64,000 nt of DNA from an uncultured Clostridia bacterium (GCA_947174415.1 CAMWIW010000006.1:1-64000); one strand, 5' to 3'. Counted from the first letter of the stretch, positions 53,041-62,479 are shown. Notes: generated from the letters alone by a model not told the origin. A program made the numbers and translations.

Positions 53041-53115
53041 GCCGTATCTCCTTAATCCGTTTTACTTTATTTTGAGGCTAAATAAGCGTTTTGTCAACTT
53101 TAATTTCGATTTTTG

Positions 53116-53144
53116 TTGCACCCGTGTGCAAATGAGAGTATAAT
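53116..53144 (+). promoter_or_regulatory. dapF promoter containing an inverted repeat; apparently leaderless
   Basis: TTGCAC (53116-53121), a 17-nt spacer and TATAAT (53139-53144) lie 6 nt before the ATG at 53151, so transcription should start at or near the A of ATG. TTGCAC-CCGT-GTGCAA (53116-53131) is an inverted repeat over the -35 box and may be an operator. Confidence 0.7.
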
Positions 53145-53150
53145 TAATCT

Positions 53151-53984
53151 ATGAAATTTTATAAAATGCACGGCATAGGCAACGACTATATTTATTTCGA
53201 CTGTATGAAAGAAGAGCTTCCCGACCCCGAAAAAGTTGCGGTTAGGCTTTCAGACAGACATTTCGGCATAGGCGGGGACGGAATAATACTTCTCTGTCCC
53301 TCTGAAATTGCCGATTGCCGAATGAGAATGTTCAACGCCGACGGCTCTGAGGGCAAGATGTGCGGCAACGGCGTGCGCTGCGTAGGCAAGCTTGCGCACG
53401 ATTTGGGGTATTCGAAAGGCAATATTTGCCGCGTTGAAACCCTGTCGGGTGTGAAAACACTTGAATTTACCTTGGATAAAGAGGGGAAAGTCGCAACCGC
53501 CAAAGTGGATATGGGCGCGGCTATTCTCGAAGGCGAAAAAATTCCTTCGACCTTTAAGGGCGCAAGCGTGGTAAACAGTCCTTTGACTGTGGACGGAGAA
53601 GAGTATAAAGTTACCCTCGTATCCATGGGCAACCCGCACTGCGTCGTATTTAAAGACCCTGACGGACTTAACCTTGAAGAAATCGGCAAAAAATTTGAAT
53701 TTAATTCCGCCTTTCCCGAAAGAATAAACACCGAGTTTGTAAAAGTTATCAATAAAAACGAGCTTAAAATGCGCGTATGGGAGAGAGGCAGCGGCGAAAC
53801 GCTTGCCTGCGGTACGGGCGCTTGCGCGTCGGCTGTTGCCGCTGTTTTAAACGGATATTGCAAAAAAGGCGAGGAAATAACCGTTCGGCTTTTGGGCGGA
53901 GATTTGAAAATTACCTATACTGACGAAACCGTATATATGACGGGCGGCGCGACTCTCGTCTTTACGGGCGAAATCGAAATTTGA
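53151..53984 (+). CDS. dapF: Diaminopimelate epimerase
   Basis: DapF converts LL- to meso-diaminopimelate for lysine and peptidoglycan. The 277 residues carry KMHGIGNDYIYFDC at the start, the first catalytic cysteine in GKMCGNGVRC and the second in LACGTGACAS, with VSMGNPHCV and ERGSGET between. The ATG has no Shine-Dalgarno and sits 6 nt after a -10 box, suggesting leaderless translation. dapL lies 2.7 kb downstream, separated by two small genes and pyrG. Confidence 0.96.
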   Translation: MKFYKMHGIGNDYIYFDCMKEELPDPEKVAVRLSDRHFGIGGDGIILLCPSEIADCRMRMFNADGSEGKMCGNGVRCVGKLAHDLGYSKGNICRVETLSGVKTLEFTLDKEGKVATAKVDMGAAILEGEKIPSTFKGASVVNSPLTVDGEEYKVTLVSMGNPHCVVFKDPDGLNLEEIGKKFEFNSAFPERINTEFVKVINKNELKMRVWERGSGETLACGTGACASAVAAVLNGYCKKGEEITVRLLGGDLKITYTDETVYMTGGATLVFTGEIEI

Positions 53985-53997
53985 ACTTAATAATTTA

Positions 53998-54024
53998 AAG
54001 CGCCGCGCTTTCAGCGCGGCGCTT
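53998..54024. terminator. Bidirectional terminator hairpin
   Basis: AAGCGCCGCGCT pairs with AGCGCGGCGCTT around TTC. It separates convergent dapF and the 220-residue membrane-protein gene. T-runs are short. Confidence 0.82.
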
Positions 54025-54026
54025 AT

Positions 54027-54689
54027 TTAGTTTGATTGCTGTTCCCTGTCTATAAGCTGTAACGCTTCTTTTATCGTATCTGCACGGTAAGTTTCCAACA
54101 GATAAATAATCATATCAAGTTTGTCCCAATCACGGTAATTTAAAATATCGCCGTAAGTGTTTTCTAACGTCATTTTAACGTCCAATCTCATACCGTTATT
54201 GTCAAACAAAGGAATCTCTTCGTCTTTTGTCTTTCCGCGTATGTACGCCATTAGCATATAAATTAACGCAAAAGTTCCTATTGTGCCTGCGTATATTGAC
54301 AATACCGCATAAAACGCAAACCCGTTATAATACTCTTTTTTGAGTGTATATAAACCGTCTGATACAGGCTTATCTTCCATAAGCCAATCGTAAAAAGCGA
54401 ATAAAAATCTGTTTTCCCGCCAGTCGTCGCCGAATACCCCGTTTTCGATACAAAAATATATCGTAACATAAGTAAACGTCGCAATGCACAGGACGATGCT
54501 TGCGACGTATAAAAAAATTATTATCCCGCGCTTTATCTTTCTTGCTTTTTCGCTCTCGGGCTTTTTAGCTTTTTTTGACTTTTTCTTTTCTTCTTCGGCT
54601 TCGTTTTGTTCAGTAGCCGCTATTGCAAGCTCGTCGCGCAAATCGTATAGTCTTGACAAAATTATATGTTTTCTGAAACTAAACGCCAT
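54027..54689 (-). CDS. Two-span membrane protein of unknown function
   Basis: The 220 residues start with a cytosolic Lys/Glu-rich coiled-coil-like part (residues 20-50), a membrane helix (~53-75), a loop, a second helix (~123-145) and a C-terminal cytosolic helix pair. The latter reads DKLDMIIYLLETYRADTIKE, a motif I recall at the C-terminus of many small Clostridial membrane proteins, of unknown role. AAGAGGAAG precedes the ATG. The gene is more AT-rich than its neighbours and is divergent from a ribbon-helix-helix gene. Confidence 0.7.
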   Translation of the reverse strand: MAFSFRKHIILSRLYDLRDELAIAATEQNEAEEEKKKSKKAKKPESEKARKIKRGIIIFLYVASIVLCIATFTYVTIYFCIENGVFGDDWRENRFLFAFYDWLMEDKPVSDGLYTLKKEYYNGFAFYAVLSIYAGTIGTFALIYMLMAYIRGKTKDEEIPLFDNNGMRLDVKMTLENTYGDILNYRDWDKLDMIIYLLETYRADTIKEALQLIDREQQSN

Positions 54690-54801
54690 AAATCTTCCTC
54701 TTAGTTTGTTATATAATATAATATAAGATTTTAAATTATTTTATATCAAAAGTCAATAGGAAATAATATTTGCGATATACTTTTAAAAGAGGAGCAAAAA
54801 T

Positions 54802-54951
54802 ATGAAGCCTTTAAAACAGCAAATAAGCATAACTATTGATTCTGATTTGTTAGAGAAATTAAAAGTGGAGGCGGAGAAAGACGACCGTTCGCTTTCGCAA
54901 TTCATTAATCTCATTTTAAAAAATTATATAAACGAAAACTGTGCGGATTGA
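54802..54951 (+). CDS. Ribbon-helix-helix (CopG/Arc-like) DNA-binding protein, 49 aa
   Basis: A GAGGAGC site leads into a 49-residue protein: strand QQISITIDSDLLEKLKVEAEKD, then RSLSQFINLILKNYI. This is the strand-helix-helix plan of CopG/Arc repressors, which bind DNA as dimers through the beta-ribbon. It is AT-rich and divergent from the two-span membrane protein, which it may regulate. No toxin gene follows; pyrG is next. Confidence 0.78.
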   Translation: MKPLKQQISITIDSDLLEKLKVEAEKDDRSLSQFINLILKNYINENCAD

Positions 54952-55001
54952 GTGGGTTTTTTGTCCGTATATTATTTAGCGTATAAAATAAGTAAATTTT
55001 T

Positions 55002-55080
55002 GGCGGTATAATCTTGCAATTATGCCGCCTTTATGTTACAATTAAAAAAGATTTTGCAAACGATTAAGCGGCTGCGCCGC
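55002..55080 (+). promoter_or_regulatory. Two inverted repeats in the pyrG leader
   Basis: GGCGGTATAAT (55002-55012) pairs with ATTATGCCGCC (55019-55029), with one T/G wobble and a 6-nt loop. GCGGC-TGC-GCCGC (55068-55080) lies right before the AGGAGAG ribosome-binding site of pyrG. The second could hide or expose the start site. The first also contains a TATAAT that could be the pyrG -10 box. Confidence 0.5.
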
Positions 55081-55095
55081 AGGAGAGTTTTTTCT

Positions 55096-56697
55096 ATGAC
55101 AAAGTATATTTTCGTTACAGGCGGAGTAGTTTCGGGTTTGGGCAAAGGCATAACCGCCGCGTCGCTCGGCAGACTTTTGAAATGCAGAGGGTACAAGGTG
55201 GCTTCGCAGAAGCTCGACCCCTATATTAACATCGACCCCGGCACTATGAGCCCTTATCAGCACGGTGAAGTTTTCGTTACCGACGACGGTGCGGAAACCG
55301 ATCTCGATTTGGGACATTACGAAAGGTTCATAGACGAAAATCTGAATAAATACTCCAACCTTACCACCGGTAAGGTATATTGGAACGTTCTCAACAAAGA
55401 GCGTAACGGCGAATATTTGGGACAGACCGTACAGGTAATTCCCCACGTAACCAACGAAATCAAAACGTTTATCTATAACGTCGGTAAGACTACGTCCGCC
55501 GACGTAGTTATAACCGAAATCGGCGGCACTATCGGCGACATCGAAAGTCAGCCGTTTATCGAGGCTATCCGTCAGGTGGCAAGGGAAGTGGGCAGGGATA
55601 ACTGCTGCTTTATACACGTAACCCTCGTTCCCTATATCTCGGGTTCGGAAGAGTTCAAATCCAAGCCTACGCAGCACTCCGTTAAAGAGCTTCAGGGTAT
55701 GGGCATCAACCCCGACATAATCATAACCCGCGTAGACAGCCCCATGCCCGAAGACGTCAAGGCTAAAATTGCAATGTTCTGCAACGTAGAACCCGAATGT
55801 TGCATACAAAATATGACGCTGCCCGTTCTCTACGAATGTCCCATAATGTTAGAAGAAAGTCATTTTTCGGAAATTGTCTGCAAAAGACTTAAACTCGACC
55901 CTCGCGTAATAGATTTAACCGAATGGAACAAGATGTTGCAGCGCATCGCAGCCCGCGACAAAAAGGTCAAAATTGCCCTTTGCGGTAAGTACGTTCAGCT
56001 CCACGACGCGTACTTGTCGGTTGCGGAGGCTTTGGCGCACGCAGGCTATGAAAATGCGGCGAAAGTCGAAATCGAGTGGGTTGACACCGAAGAGATTGAA
56101 AAGGGCAACCTTAAAAAGATATTCGGCGGTGTGGACGGCATATTAGTTCCCGGCGGTTTCGGCAACCGCGGCGTAGAGGGAAAAATTCTTGCCGCAAAAT
56201 ACGCGCGTGAGAATAATATTCCCTATCTCGGCATATGTCTTGGTATGCAGACTGCGGTTATAGAGTACGCAAGAAACGTTCTTGGCTATAAGGACGCCAA
56301 CTCCTCCGAGTTCAATCCTCAGTCAGCGCACTGCGTAATCGACCTTATGCCCGACCAGCACGGCGTCAAAATGGGCGGCACAATGCGGCTCGGCGCGTAT
56401 CCTTGCAAGGTTTTGGGCGAAATAATGAAGACTGCTTACGGACAGGAAGAGGTGTCCGAACGCCACCGCCACAGATACGAATTCAACAACGACTTCCGCG
56501 AGGAAATAGAAAAGGCGGGTATGGTTATTGCGGGCACTTCACCCGACGGAAAGCTCGTTGAAGCGGTTGAAATTCCCGCAAACGATTTCTATATCGGCGT
56601 TCAGTTCCACCCCGAATTCAAATCCCGTCCCCAGAGCGCTCACCCCGTGTTCAGAGAGTTTGTTAAACACGCGGTCATTTACAGAAACAAAAAATAA
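55096..56697 (+). CDS. pyrG: CTP synthase
   Basis: PyrG makes CTP from UTP, ATP and glutamine. I choose the ATG at 55096 ([19 protein letters not shown]), because it has AGGAGAG upstream and matches the family start; a frame extension to 55033 adds 21 basic, atypical residues. The 533 residues comprise the synthase domain with the P-loop-like [10 protein letters not shown] and the glutaminase domain with the catalytic Cys in LGICLGMQ and the His/Glu in FHPEFKSRP. dapL follows after 8 nt. Confidence 0.95.
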   Translation: MTKYIFVTGGVVSGLGKGITAASLGRLLKCRGYKVASQKLDPYINIDPGTMSPYQHGEVFVTDDGAETDLDLGHYERFIDENLNKYSNLTTGKVYWNVLNKERNGEYLGQTVQVIPHVTNEIKTFIYNVGKTTSADVVITEIGGTIGDIESQPFIEAIRQVAREVGRDNCCFIHVTLVPYISGSEEFKSKPTQHSVKELQGMGINPDIIITRVDSPMPEDVKAKIAMFCNVEPECCIQNMTLPVLYECPIMLEESHFSEIVCKRLKLDPRVIDLTEWNKMLQRIAARDKKVKIALCGKYVQLHDAYLSVAEALAHAGYENAAKVEIEWVDTEEIEKGNLKKIFGGVDGILVPGGFGNRGVEGKILAAKYARENNIPYLGICLGMQTAVIEYARNVLGYKDANSSEFNPQSAHCVIDLMPDQHGVKMGGTMRLGAYPCKVLGEIMKTAYGQEEVSERHRHRYEFNNDFREEIEKAGMVIAGTSPDGKLVEAVEIPANDFYIGVQFHPEFKSRPQSAHPVFREFVKHAVIYRNKK

Positions 56698-56705
56698 AGG
56701 TAATT

Positions 56706-57887
56706 ATGAATTTTAACAATCACTTCAATTCCGTTGCCGACAGCTATCTTTTTGCCGAAATCGCGTCAAGAGTTGCGGCTTATTCCAAAGCTAACCCCGA
56801 CAAAAAAATTATAAAGCTCGGCATAGGCGACGTAACCTTGCCGCTTGTTCCCGAAGTCATAAAGGCTTTGCACGGCGCGGTTGACGATATGGCAAAGCAG
56901 GAAACCTTTAAAGGCTACGGTCCTTACGAAGGCTACGACTTTTTAAGGGAGAATATCAAAAGCTATTACGGAGCAACGGGCGTTGCGCTCGATTTAGACG
57001 AAATTTTCGTATCCGACGGTGCAAAATCCGACTTGGGCAATATCCTCGATATTTTCTCCGAGGATAACACGGTACTTGTGCCCGACCCCGTTTATCCCGT
57101 CTACGTTGATACCAACCTTATGGCGGGCAGAAAAATTATTTTTGCAGACGCGACGGAAGAAAACGGTTTTCTTCCTATGCCCGACTATTCGGTTAACGCG
57201 GATATAATTTATATCTGTTCGCCCAACAATCCCACGGGTGCGGCTTATACTAAGGCGCAGCTTAAAGAGTGGGTGGACTACGCAAACAAGAAAAATGCGG
57301 TAATTTTATACGACGCGGCTTACGAGTGTTTCGTTTCGGATAGTTCGCTTGTCCGCTCTATCTTTCAGGTAGAGGGTGCAAAGACGTGCGCTATCGAGTT
57401 CTGCTCGTTCTCTAAAATCGCGGGCTTTACGGGCACGCGTTGCGGCTATACGGTTATTCCCAAAGCGCTTGAAAAGGACGGCTTTAACGCAAACAAGGCT
57501 TGGCTTCGCCGTCAGTCCACTAAGTTCAACGGCGTGCCTTATATAGTCCAAAAGGGCGCGGCTGCGGTGTTCACTGCGCAGGGTATGAAGGAAATTAAGC
57601 AAAACCTTTCGTACTACATGGACAACGCAAAGGTCATTGCCGACTGCATGGACGACCTCGGCATTTGGTACACGGGCGGCAAAAACTCGCCCTATATCTG
57701 GCTTAAATGCCCGAACGGTATGGGAAGTTGGGAATTTTTCGATTTCCTTTTAAACGGTGCGCAAGTCGTGGGAACTCCCGGTGCGGGCTTCGGTAAATGC
57801 GGAGAAGGTTACTTCCGCCTGACGGCTTTCGGCAGCAAGGAAGGGACTAAGGAAGCGGTAGAACGCATTAAGCGTTTATTTAAATAA
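56706..57887 (+). CDS. dapL: LL-diaminopimelate aminotransferase
   Basis: DapL converts tetrahydrodipicolinate directly to LL-diaminopimelate with glutamate. The 393-residue PLP enzyme begins NNHFNSVADSYLFAEIASRV and has KLGIGDVTLPLVPEV, FKGYGPYEGY, CSPNNPTGAAY and the PLP lysine in CSFSKIAGFTGTRCGY. These are DapL rather than general aminotransferase features. With dapF it shows the short succinyl-free lysine route. It is probably co-transcribed with pyrG; malQ starts 37 nt later. Confidence 0.94.
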   Translation: MNFNNHFNSVADSYLFAEIASRVAAYSKANPDKKIIKLGIGDVTLPLVPEVIKALHGAVDDMAKQETFKGYGPYEGYDFLRENIKSYYGATGVALDLDEIFVSDGAKSDLGNILDIFSEDNTVLVPDPVYPVYVDTNLMAGRKIIFADATEENGFLPMPDYSVNADIIYICSPNNPTGAAYTKAQLKEWVDYANKKNAVILYDAAYECFVSDSSLVRSIFQVEGAKTCAIEFCSFSKIAGFTGTRCGYTVIPKALEKDGFNANKAWLRRQSTKFNGVPYIVQKGAAAVFTAQGMKEIKQNLSYYMDNAKVIADCMDDLGIWYTGGKNSPYIWLKCPNGMGSWEFFDFLLNGAQVVGTPGAGFGKCGEGYFRLTAFGSKEGTKEAVERIKRLFK

Positions 57888-57924
57888 TTAAAAATTTTAA
57901 AATCATTTTACGCACGGTGAAAAA

Positions 57925-59427
57925 ATGGAAAATCTTATTGAACGCGGTGCAGGCATACTTTGCCACATTTCGTCCCTTCCCGGCAAGTACGGAATAGGAA
58001 CGGTAGGTAAAGAGGCTTACGAATTCGCCGACTTTTTAAAGCGCTCGCACGTCAAATATTGGCAGATTTTGCCCCTTGCTCAGACGGGGTACGGCGACAG
58101 CCCGTATTCTTCGGTGTGCTGCAATTCGGGCAATCCGTATTTTATCGACCTCGAAGCCCTCAAAGACGAGGGACTTTTGGACGAAGAGGAGCTTGCAAGC
58201 TGTGAAATGCCTGCGGGCGATATAGATTACGGCGCGCTATATAATTCGAGATACGATATTTTGAGGCTTGCATACGCCCGTTTCGATATTCAGAACGAGG
58301 ACTTCGTTAACTTCGTCGAACAGGGCGAATTCGACGATTACGCCGTGTTTATGTCCTTGAAGTCAAGGTATTCGGGTTCATTTCAGGATTTTCCCGACAG
58401 CTATAAATACGCTGAAAATTTAGCCATTAAAGAGTTCAGGGAAACGGCATATAAAAGTGATTACTGCTTTTGGATATTCTTGCAGTATGTTTTTAAAAAG
58501 CAGTGGACTAAGCTTAAAAATTACGTAAATTCTCTCGGTATTAAAATTATAGGCGACTTGCCTCTGTACGTTGCGTACGATTCGTCCGACGTATGGGCAC
58601 GCCCTGAACTTTTCCGTCTTGACGAAGACCTGAACCCCACCGAAGTTGCGGGCGTGCCGCCCGATTACTTCTCGCCCACGGGTCAGCTTTGGGGCAATCC
58701 CGTCTATAATTGGGACTTGATGGAAAGCGAAAATTACGATTGGTGGATAGAGCGCATAAGAAAGACGCGCGAGATGGTGGATATAATCCGCATAGACCAT
58801 TTCAGAGGCTTTGACAGGTACTATTCTATTCCCGCAGGCGCAGAAACCGCCGAAGTGGGCGAGTGGAAGCAAGGACCGGGCTTAAAACTGTTTTTGCAGA
58901 TAAGAAAGAAGTTGGGCACTGTCCCCGTAATTGCGGAAGATTTGGGAATAATCGATTACGGCGTAGAAAAACTGCGTCAGAGAACGGGTTATCCGAGTAT
59001 GAAGATAATGCTGTTTGCATTCGACGGTAAGCCCACAAATCCTTATCTTCCTAAGAATATTCAGGAAAACGCGGTCGTTTATTCGGGTACGCACGACAAC
59101 GCTACCGTTTTGGGGCTTTTAAAGCGAATGACCGATTCACAGTTCCTCGTGTTCAAGTCAAGGCTTCGCGCCGCCCTTAAAGACGAGGGTGTGGTTTTCC
59201 CCTTTAAAACGAGGAAAGAGGCGGCACGCGCACTGTGCGTCTGCGTGCTTGCAACAAAAGCCAACCTTGCAGTTCTGCCCGTACAGGATTTGCTTGGCTT
59301 GGGCGAAGAGGCGCGTATGAACGTTCCGTCTACCGCAACGGGAAATTGGAAGTTCCGCCTTACCGAAACGCCTTCACGCTATCACGCGGCAATACTTAGA
59401 AAAATTATAAAAGAATATAACAGATAG
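57925..59427 (+). CDS. malQ: 4-alpha-glucanotransferase (amylomaltase)
   Basis: The 500-residue GH77 enzyme transfers alpha-1,4-glucan chains in maltodextrin and glycogen metabolism. It begins RGAGILCHISSLPGKYGIG, and has YWQILPLAQTGYGDSPYSS, the nucleophile region IIRIDHFRGFDRYYSIP, the acid IAEDLG and SGTHDNATVLG near the C-terminus. No signal peptide, so it is cytosolic. No glycogen genes are adjacent. A strong terminator follows. Confidence 0.96.
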   Translation: MENLIERGAGILCHISSLPGKYGIGTVGKEAYEFADFLKRSHVKYWQILPLAQTGYGDSPYSSVCCNSGNPYFIDLEALKDEGLLDEEELASCEMPAGDIDYGALYNSRYDILRLAYARFDIQNEDFVNFVEQGEFDDYAVFMSLKSRYSGSFQDFPDSYKYAENLAIKEFRETAYKSDYCFWIFLQYVFKKQWTKLKNYVNSLGIKIIGDLPLYVAYDSSDVWARPELFRLDEDLNPTEVAGVPPDYFSPTGQLWGNPVYNWDLMESENYDWWIERIRKTREMVDIIRIDHFRGFDRYYSIPAGAETAEVGEWKQGPGLKLFLQIRKKLGTVPVIAEDLGIIDYGVEKLRQRTGYPSMKIMLFAFDGKPTNPYLPKNIQENAVVYSGTHDNATVLGLLKRMTDSQFLVFKSRLRAALKDEGVVFPFKTRKEAARALCVCVLATKANLAVLPVQDLLGLGEEARMNVPSTATGNWKFRLTETPSRYHAAILRKIIKEYNR

Positions 59428-59443
59428 TTCAATAGATATAAAG

Positions 59444-59481
59444 AGCAAGGAAAAATTATTACAGCTTTCCTTGCTTTTTTT
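59444..59481 (+). terminator. Rho-independent terminator
   Basis: AGCAAGGAAA pairs with TTTCCTTGCT, followed by TTTTTT. It ends malQ. Confidence 0.9.
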
Positions 59482-59539
59482 ACGAGATTTTGCTATATTG
59501 TGTCTACGATAAACAGTAATTTAGTAGAGGAAATAAAAA

Positions 59540-60097
59540 GTGCTTACACATAATGGAACAAATACGATAACGACAGAAAGGTTAATTCTTAGAAGATTTG
59601 AATACGCTGATAATGATGCAATGCTGAAAAATTGGGTTGCTGATGAGAGAATACAATCATTATATTCCGAGCCTGTTTATTCTACAAAAGAAGCTGTAAA
59701 AGAATTACTTGATAAGTATATTGGCTCATACGAGAGAAACGATTATTACCGCTGGGCAATTATTGAGAAAAAGTCAGGCGAATGTATTGGACAAATAGCC
59801 TATTTTCTTGTAGATAATAAAAACAATTTTGCTGAAATTGAATATTGCATTGGCTCTGCTTTTCAGTGTAAGGGCTATGCAACGGAAGCAACAAAAGCGA
59901 TTATTGCATATGGATTTAATAAAATCAATTTACATAAAGTTCAGATTTGTACAAAAACAATTAACGCACCTTCAAAGCGAGTTATAGAAAAATGTGGTTT
60001 AACATATGAAGGAACTTTGCGTGATTACTTTTATATGAACGGGGAATATGTTGGCAGACTTTATTTCTCTATCTTAAAAAGTGAATATGAACATTAA
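59540..60097 (+). CDS. GNAT-family N-acetyltransferase (RimJ/RimL type)
   Basis: The 185-residue acetyltransferase opens ITTERLILRRFEYADNDAM and has the acetyl-CoA loop QCKGYATEATKAII, then INLHKVQICTKTINAPSKRVIEKCGLTYEGTLRDYF, which is typical of RimJ/RimL-like enzymes acting on protein N-termini or small amines. The start is GTG with AGGAAAT upstream. Codon use is clearly more AT-rich than in the flanking genes (AAT, TTA, ATA, AAA), so recent transfer is likely. Terminators flank it on both sides, making it an independent unit. Confidence 0.9.
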   Translation: MLTHNGTNTITTERLILRRFEYADNDAMLKNWVADERIQSLYSEPVYSTKEAVKELLDKYIGSYERNDYYRWAIIEKKSGECIGQIAYFLVDNKNNFAEIEYCIGSAFQCKGYATEATKAIIAYGFNKINLHKVQICTKTINAPSKRVIEKCGLTYEGTLRDYFYMNGEYVGRLYFSILKSEYEH

Positions 60098-60133
60098 GCA
60101 AAGTTCAATTTATCGTTCTAAACTTGAAAAAAT

Positions 60134-60170
60134 ATAGCGCACTTACTTCGTAAATGAAGTAGTGCGCTAT
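60134..60170. terminator. Strong hairpin after the acetyltransferase
   Basis: ATAGCGCAC..TACTTC pairs with GAAGTA.TGCGCTAT around GTAAAT, with TTTGTTTG following. It separates the convergent acetyltransferase and spoIIE genes. Confidence 0.82.
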
Positions 60171-60208
60171 TTGTTTGTCTACGAAACAGACACCGTTTGC
60201 GGAAAGCT

Positions 60209-62473
60209 TTAAGCGTTATCGAAAATTCTCGTACATAGCACCGTCATATCGTCGGTTACCGTGTGGTTGGTTTTATCAAGCGCGCCCGCAAGGATTTTGT
60301 CGGCTAAGTTCTGCGGATTTAACGGTTTCATTTCCTGCAAAAACTCGTACAAATCTGTTGCGGAGGGAAAGGCTGACGTAATGCCGTCGCTCATAAACAC
60401 AACCATATCACCGTCCCTTAAAAGCTCCGTGCATACCGTGGGGCGCAAATTTTCCAGAATTCCGAGGGGCAGAGAGTTACTCTCCAAAATTTTAATTTCA
60501 CCTTCGCGTAGAATTATTCCTGCGGGCGAGCCGATTTTTACAAAGTCCGCTCTGCCCGTATCGAGGTTTACTGCGGCTATGTCGATGCAGGTAAACCGTT
60601 CGTCGCGATTGAACGAAAGAAGTTTATTAATCGTCTTTAAAATTGTATCCGCGGGCATCTCGGCGCGGTAAAACGCTTCGATAAGCGATATTGCCGATTC
60701 GGAAACTTTTCTTGCGTATTCGCCGCTGCCCATTCCGTCGGATAGCGCCATTAAAAAGGCGTGCTCGTTTATACGGATTACGGAATGCGTATCGCCCGAA
60801 ACCTTTTCGCCGCTCTTCACGGCGCACGCCACGCCGAAAGCCGCGTCAAGCCGAGGGGGAGCTGTGAATATAAGGCAGCTCTTTTCCTCGTCGTAGGTTA
60901 CTTTGTCCTTTAAAAGATACTTTCTTTTTAAGGTTTTCGAAATTACTTCGGTCATTGCATTCAAGTTAGTTTTGCCGAGCACGACGGCGCAAAGTTCGGT
61001 TGCGTCTTCGCCGTCAATAAACACTTCGGGGCAGGAGATACCGTGAGAGGAAAGCGCCTTTTGCACGCTGTCCGCCGCGCCCGAATAGCTCTGTGTTTTG
61101 CTTAAATCGACTGCGCAGCTTTTCATAACCTCGGAAACGCCCTTGGCCTGTTCGGCAAGCATTTTGCGCCCCGAACGGGCGTTTTCGGTTTCGGTCATAT
61201 ATCTTCGGTACTCGGTCAACAGCATATTCAGCGCGTTTAAAACGTCGGTGGGGCGGGCGCAATTCAAAGTCATGTCTGATGGCAAGTCTATCAAATTGAC
61301 TTTACCCTTTACGCACCCCGAGTCTATAAGCCTTTTGAAACCGTTGTAAACGTTAGTCCGCTCGCACCGTTGCAGCCTTTCGCAATTTTTGCAACATTTT
61401 TCTTTCAGCTCGGTAAACATTCGCTCGCGCGCCGCGCCGTCGTTAACGTTCTCGTCAAGGGCTATAAAGGCGCACTCGATTTCGCGGAATACCTCTGAAA
61501 TTCTGTAAAGCTTTTCGCCTGTGCGTCTGCGGCTTCTTATTACGACGGTTTCTGGCAGGACGTCTTTTACAAGCAGACGCATTTTAAGCCCTGCAAGCTT
61601 TTCGTCCCTGAAAAGGGAGGGCAGAAAGCAAGCTAAAAAAAGCAAGAGCGCGTATAAAACGATTAACGGAATTGGGCAATTGAAGCAGCCCGCAACGTAC
61701 ATATAATAAGCCGAAGCCGCGGCGGTTACCGCACCTGAGGCAAATCTTCCCGCGCCGCTGAAAATAAGCGCGGCAGTGGTGATTATAAGATAAACGGTCA
61801 GGGGCAATAAACTTAACGCTGCAACTGCGGGCGGAATGGCTACGCAAAGTCCCGCAATCAGTGCTGCGGGCGAGCGGGCGAGCCGCACCGAAAAGACGGT
61901 TATCATCGCAGAAAAACAGATATAAAACGGCTGTCCCAACAGGTTATAAAGTCCAACTCCGCAGACTGAGTAAACAACGGCAAGGCAAACGAGCTCGTCC
62001 TCTCTCAGGCGGCAGCGTTGCAATCTGAACAAAAGGGCGTACACGCTTTTCAGACAAAAATAGGTAAAGACTATTACTACGGCTGCGGCGATTCCGCGCA
62101 GAGCGTAGCCGTTTGTTATGTACTCATCCGTACCCAACCACGGAGCAAATGCGACGTAGGGAGCAAGAGCTATTATCAGGTATGCAACCGCCTCGAAGCG
62201 TATTTTTCTGCCCGTTCTGCGGTATAGAAAAGTTATAGCGCCCAAGAAAAGTCCTGCAAAAAGGCTTGTCAGACTGACCGACAAATTTAAACATACTATC
62301 GAAGACAGTACGAAAAGTGCAGGAGTACTTATCACGCTTGCACCGCACAATAGGGCGGCAAAAGTTAAGCCGAGCGAGAAGGGCACGCCCCTTACGGCAG
62401 AGTTCAGGAATATAAAAGCCGCCAGATACGCAGCGTATAAAAGTATCGTTTTTAGGTTGATTTTTAACGGCAT
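60209..62473 (-). CDS. spoIIE: Stage II sporulation protein E (membrane PP2C-type phosphatase)
   Basis: SpoIIE dephosphorylates the SpoIIAA anti-anti-sigma factor to switch on sigma-F in the forespore and interacts with the division septum. The N-terminal ~300 residues contain about ten hydrophobic helices. A central region (to ~540) follows, and the C-terminal PP2C/SpoIIE domain has ALSDGMGSGEYARK and VVFMSDGIT metal-binding aspartates. I prefer the ATG at 62473 (MPLKINLKTILLYAAY). A TTG at 62503 would add ten residues but lacks a ribosome-binding site. The total of 754 residues is a usual length. spoIVA is elsewhere in the window. Confidence 0.94.
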   Translation of the reverse strand: MPLKINLKTILLYAAYLAAFIFLNSAVRGVPFSLGLTFAALLCGASVISTPALFVLSSIVCLNLSVSLTSLFAGLFLGAITFLYRRTGRKIRFEAVAYLIIALAPYVAFAPWLGTDEYITNGYALRGIAAAVVIVFTYFCLKSVYALLFRLQRCRLREDELVCLAVVYSVCGVGLYNLLGQPFYICFSAMITVFSVRLARSPAALIAGLCVAIPPAVAALSLLPLTVYLIITTAALIFSGAGRFASGAVTAAASAYYMYVAGCFNCPIPLIVLYALLLFLACFLPSLFRDEKLAGLKMRLLVKDVLPETVVIRSRRRTGEKLYRISEVFREIECAFIALDENVNDGAARERMFTELKEKCCKNCERLQRCERTNVYNGFKRLIDSGCVKGKVNLIDLPSDMTLNCARPTDVLNALNMLLTEYRRYMTETENARSGRKMLAEQAKGVSEVMKSCAVDLSKTQSYSGAADSVQKALSSHGISCPEVFIDGEDATELCAVVLGKTNLNAMTEVISKTLKRKYLLKDKVTYDEEKSCLIFTAPPRLDAAFGVACAVKSGEKVSGDTHSVIRINEHAFLMALSDGMGSGEYARKVSESAISLIEAFYRAEMPADTILKTINKLLSFNRDERFTCIDIAAVNLDTGRADFVKIGSPAGIILREGEIKILESNSLPLGILENLRPTVCTELLRDGDMVVFMSDGITSAFPSATDLYEFLQEMKPLNPQNLADKILAGALDKTNHTVTDDMTVLCTRIFDNA

Positions 62474-62479
62474 AGCCTT

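Noticed and set aside
55033..55095. Upstream extension of pyrG to 55033
   Set aside because: The 21 added residues are basic and absent from CTP synthases; AGGAGAG precedes the ATG at 55096.
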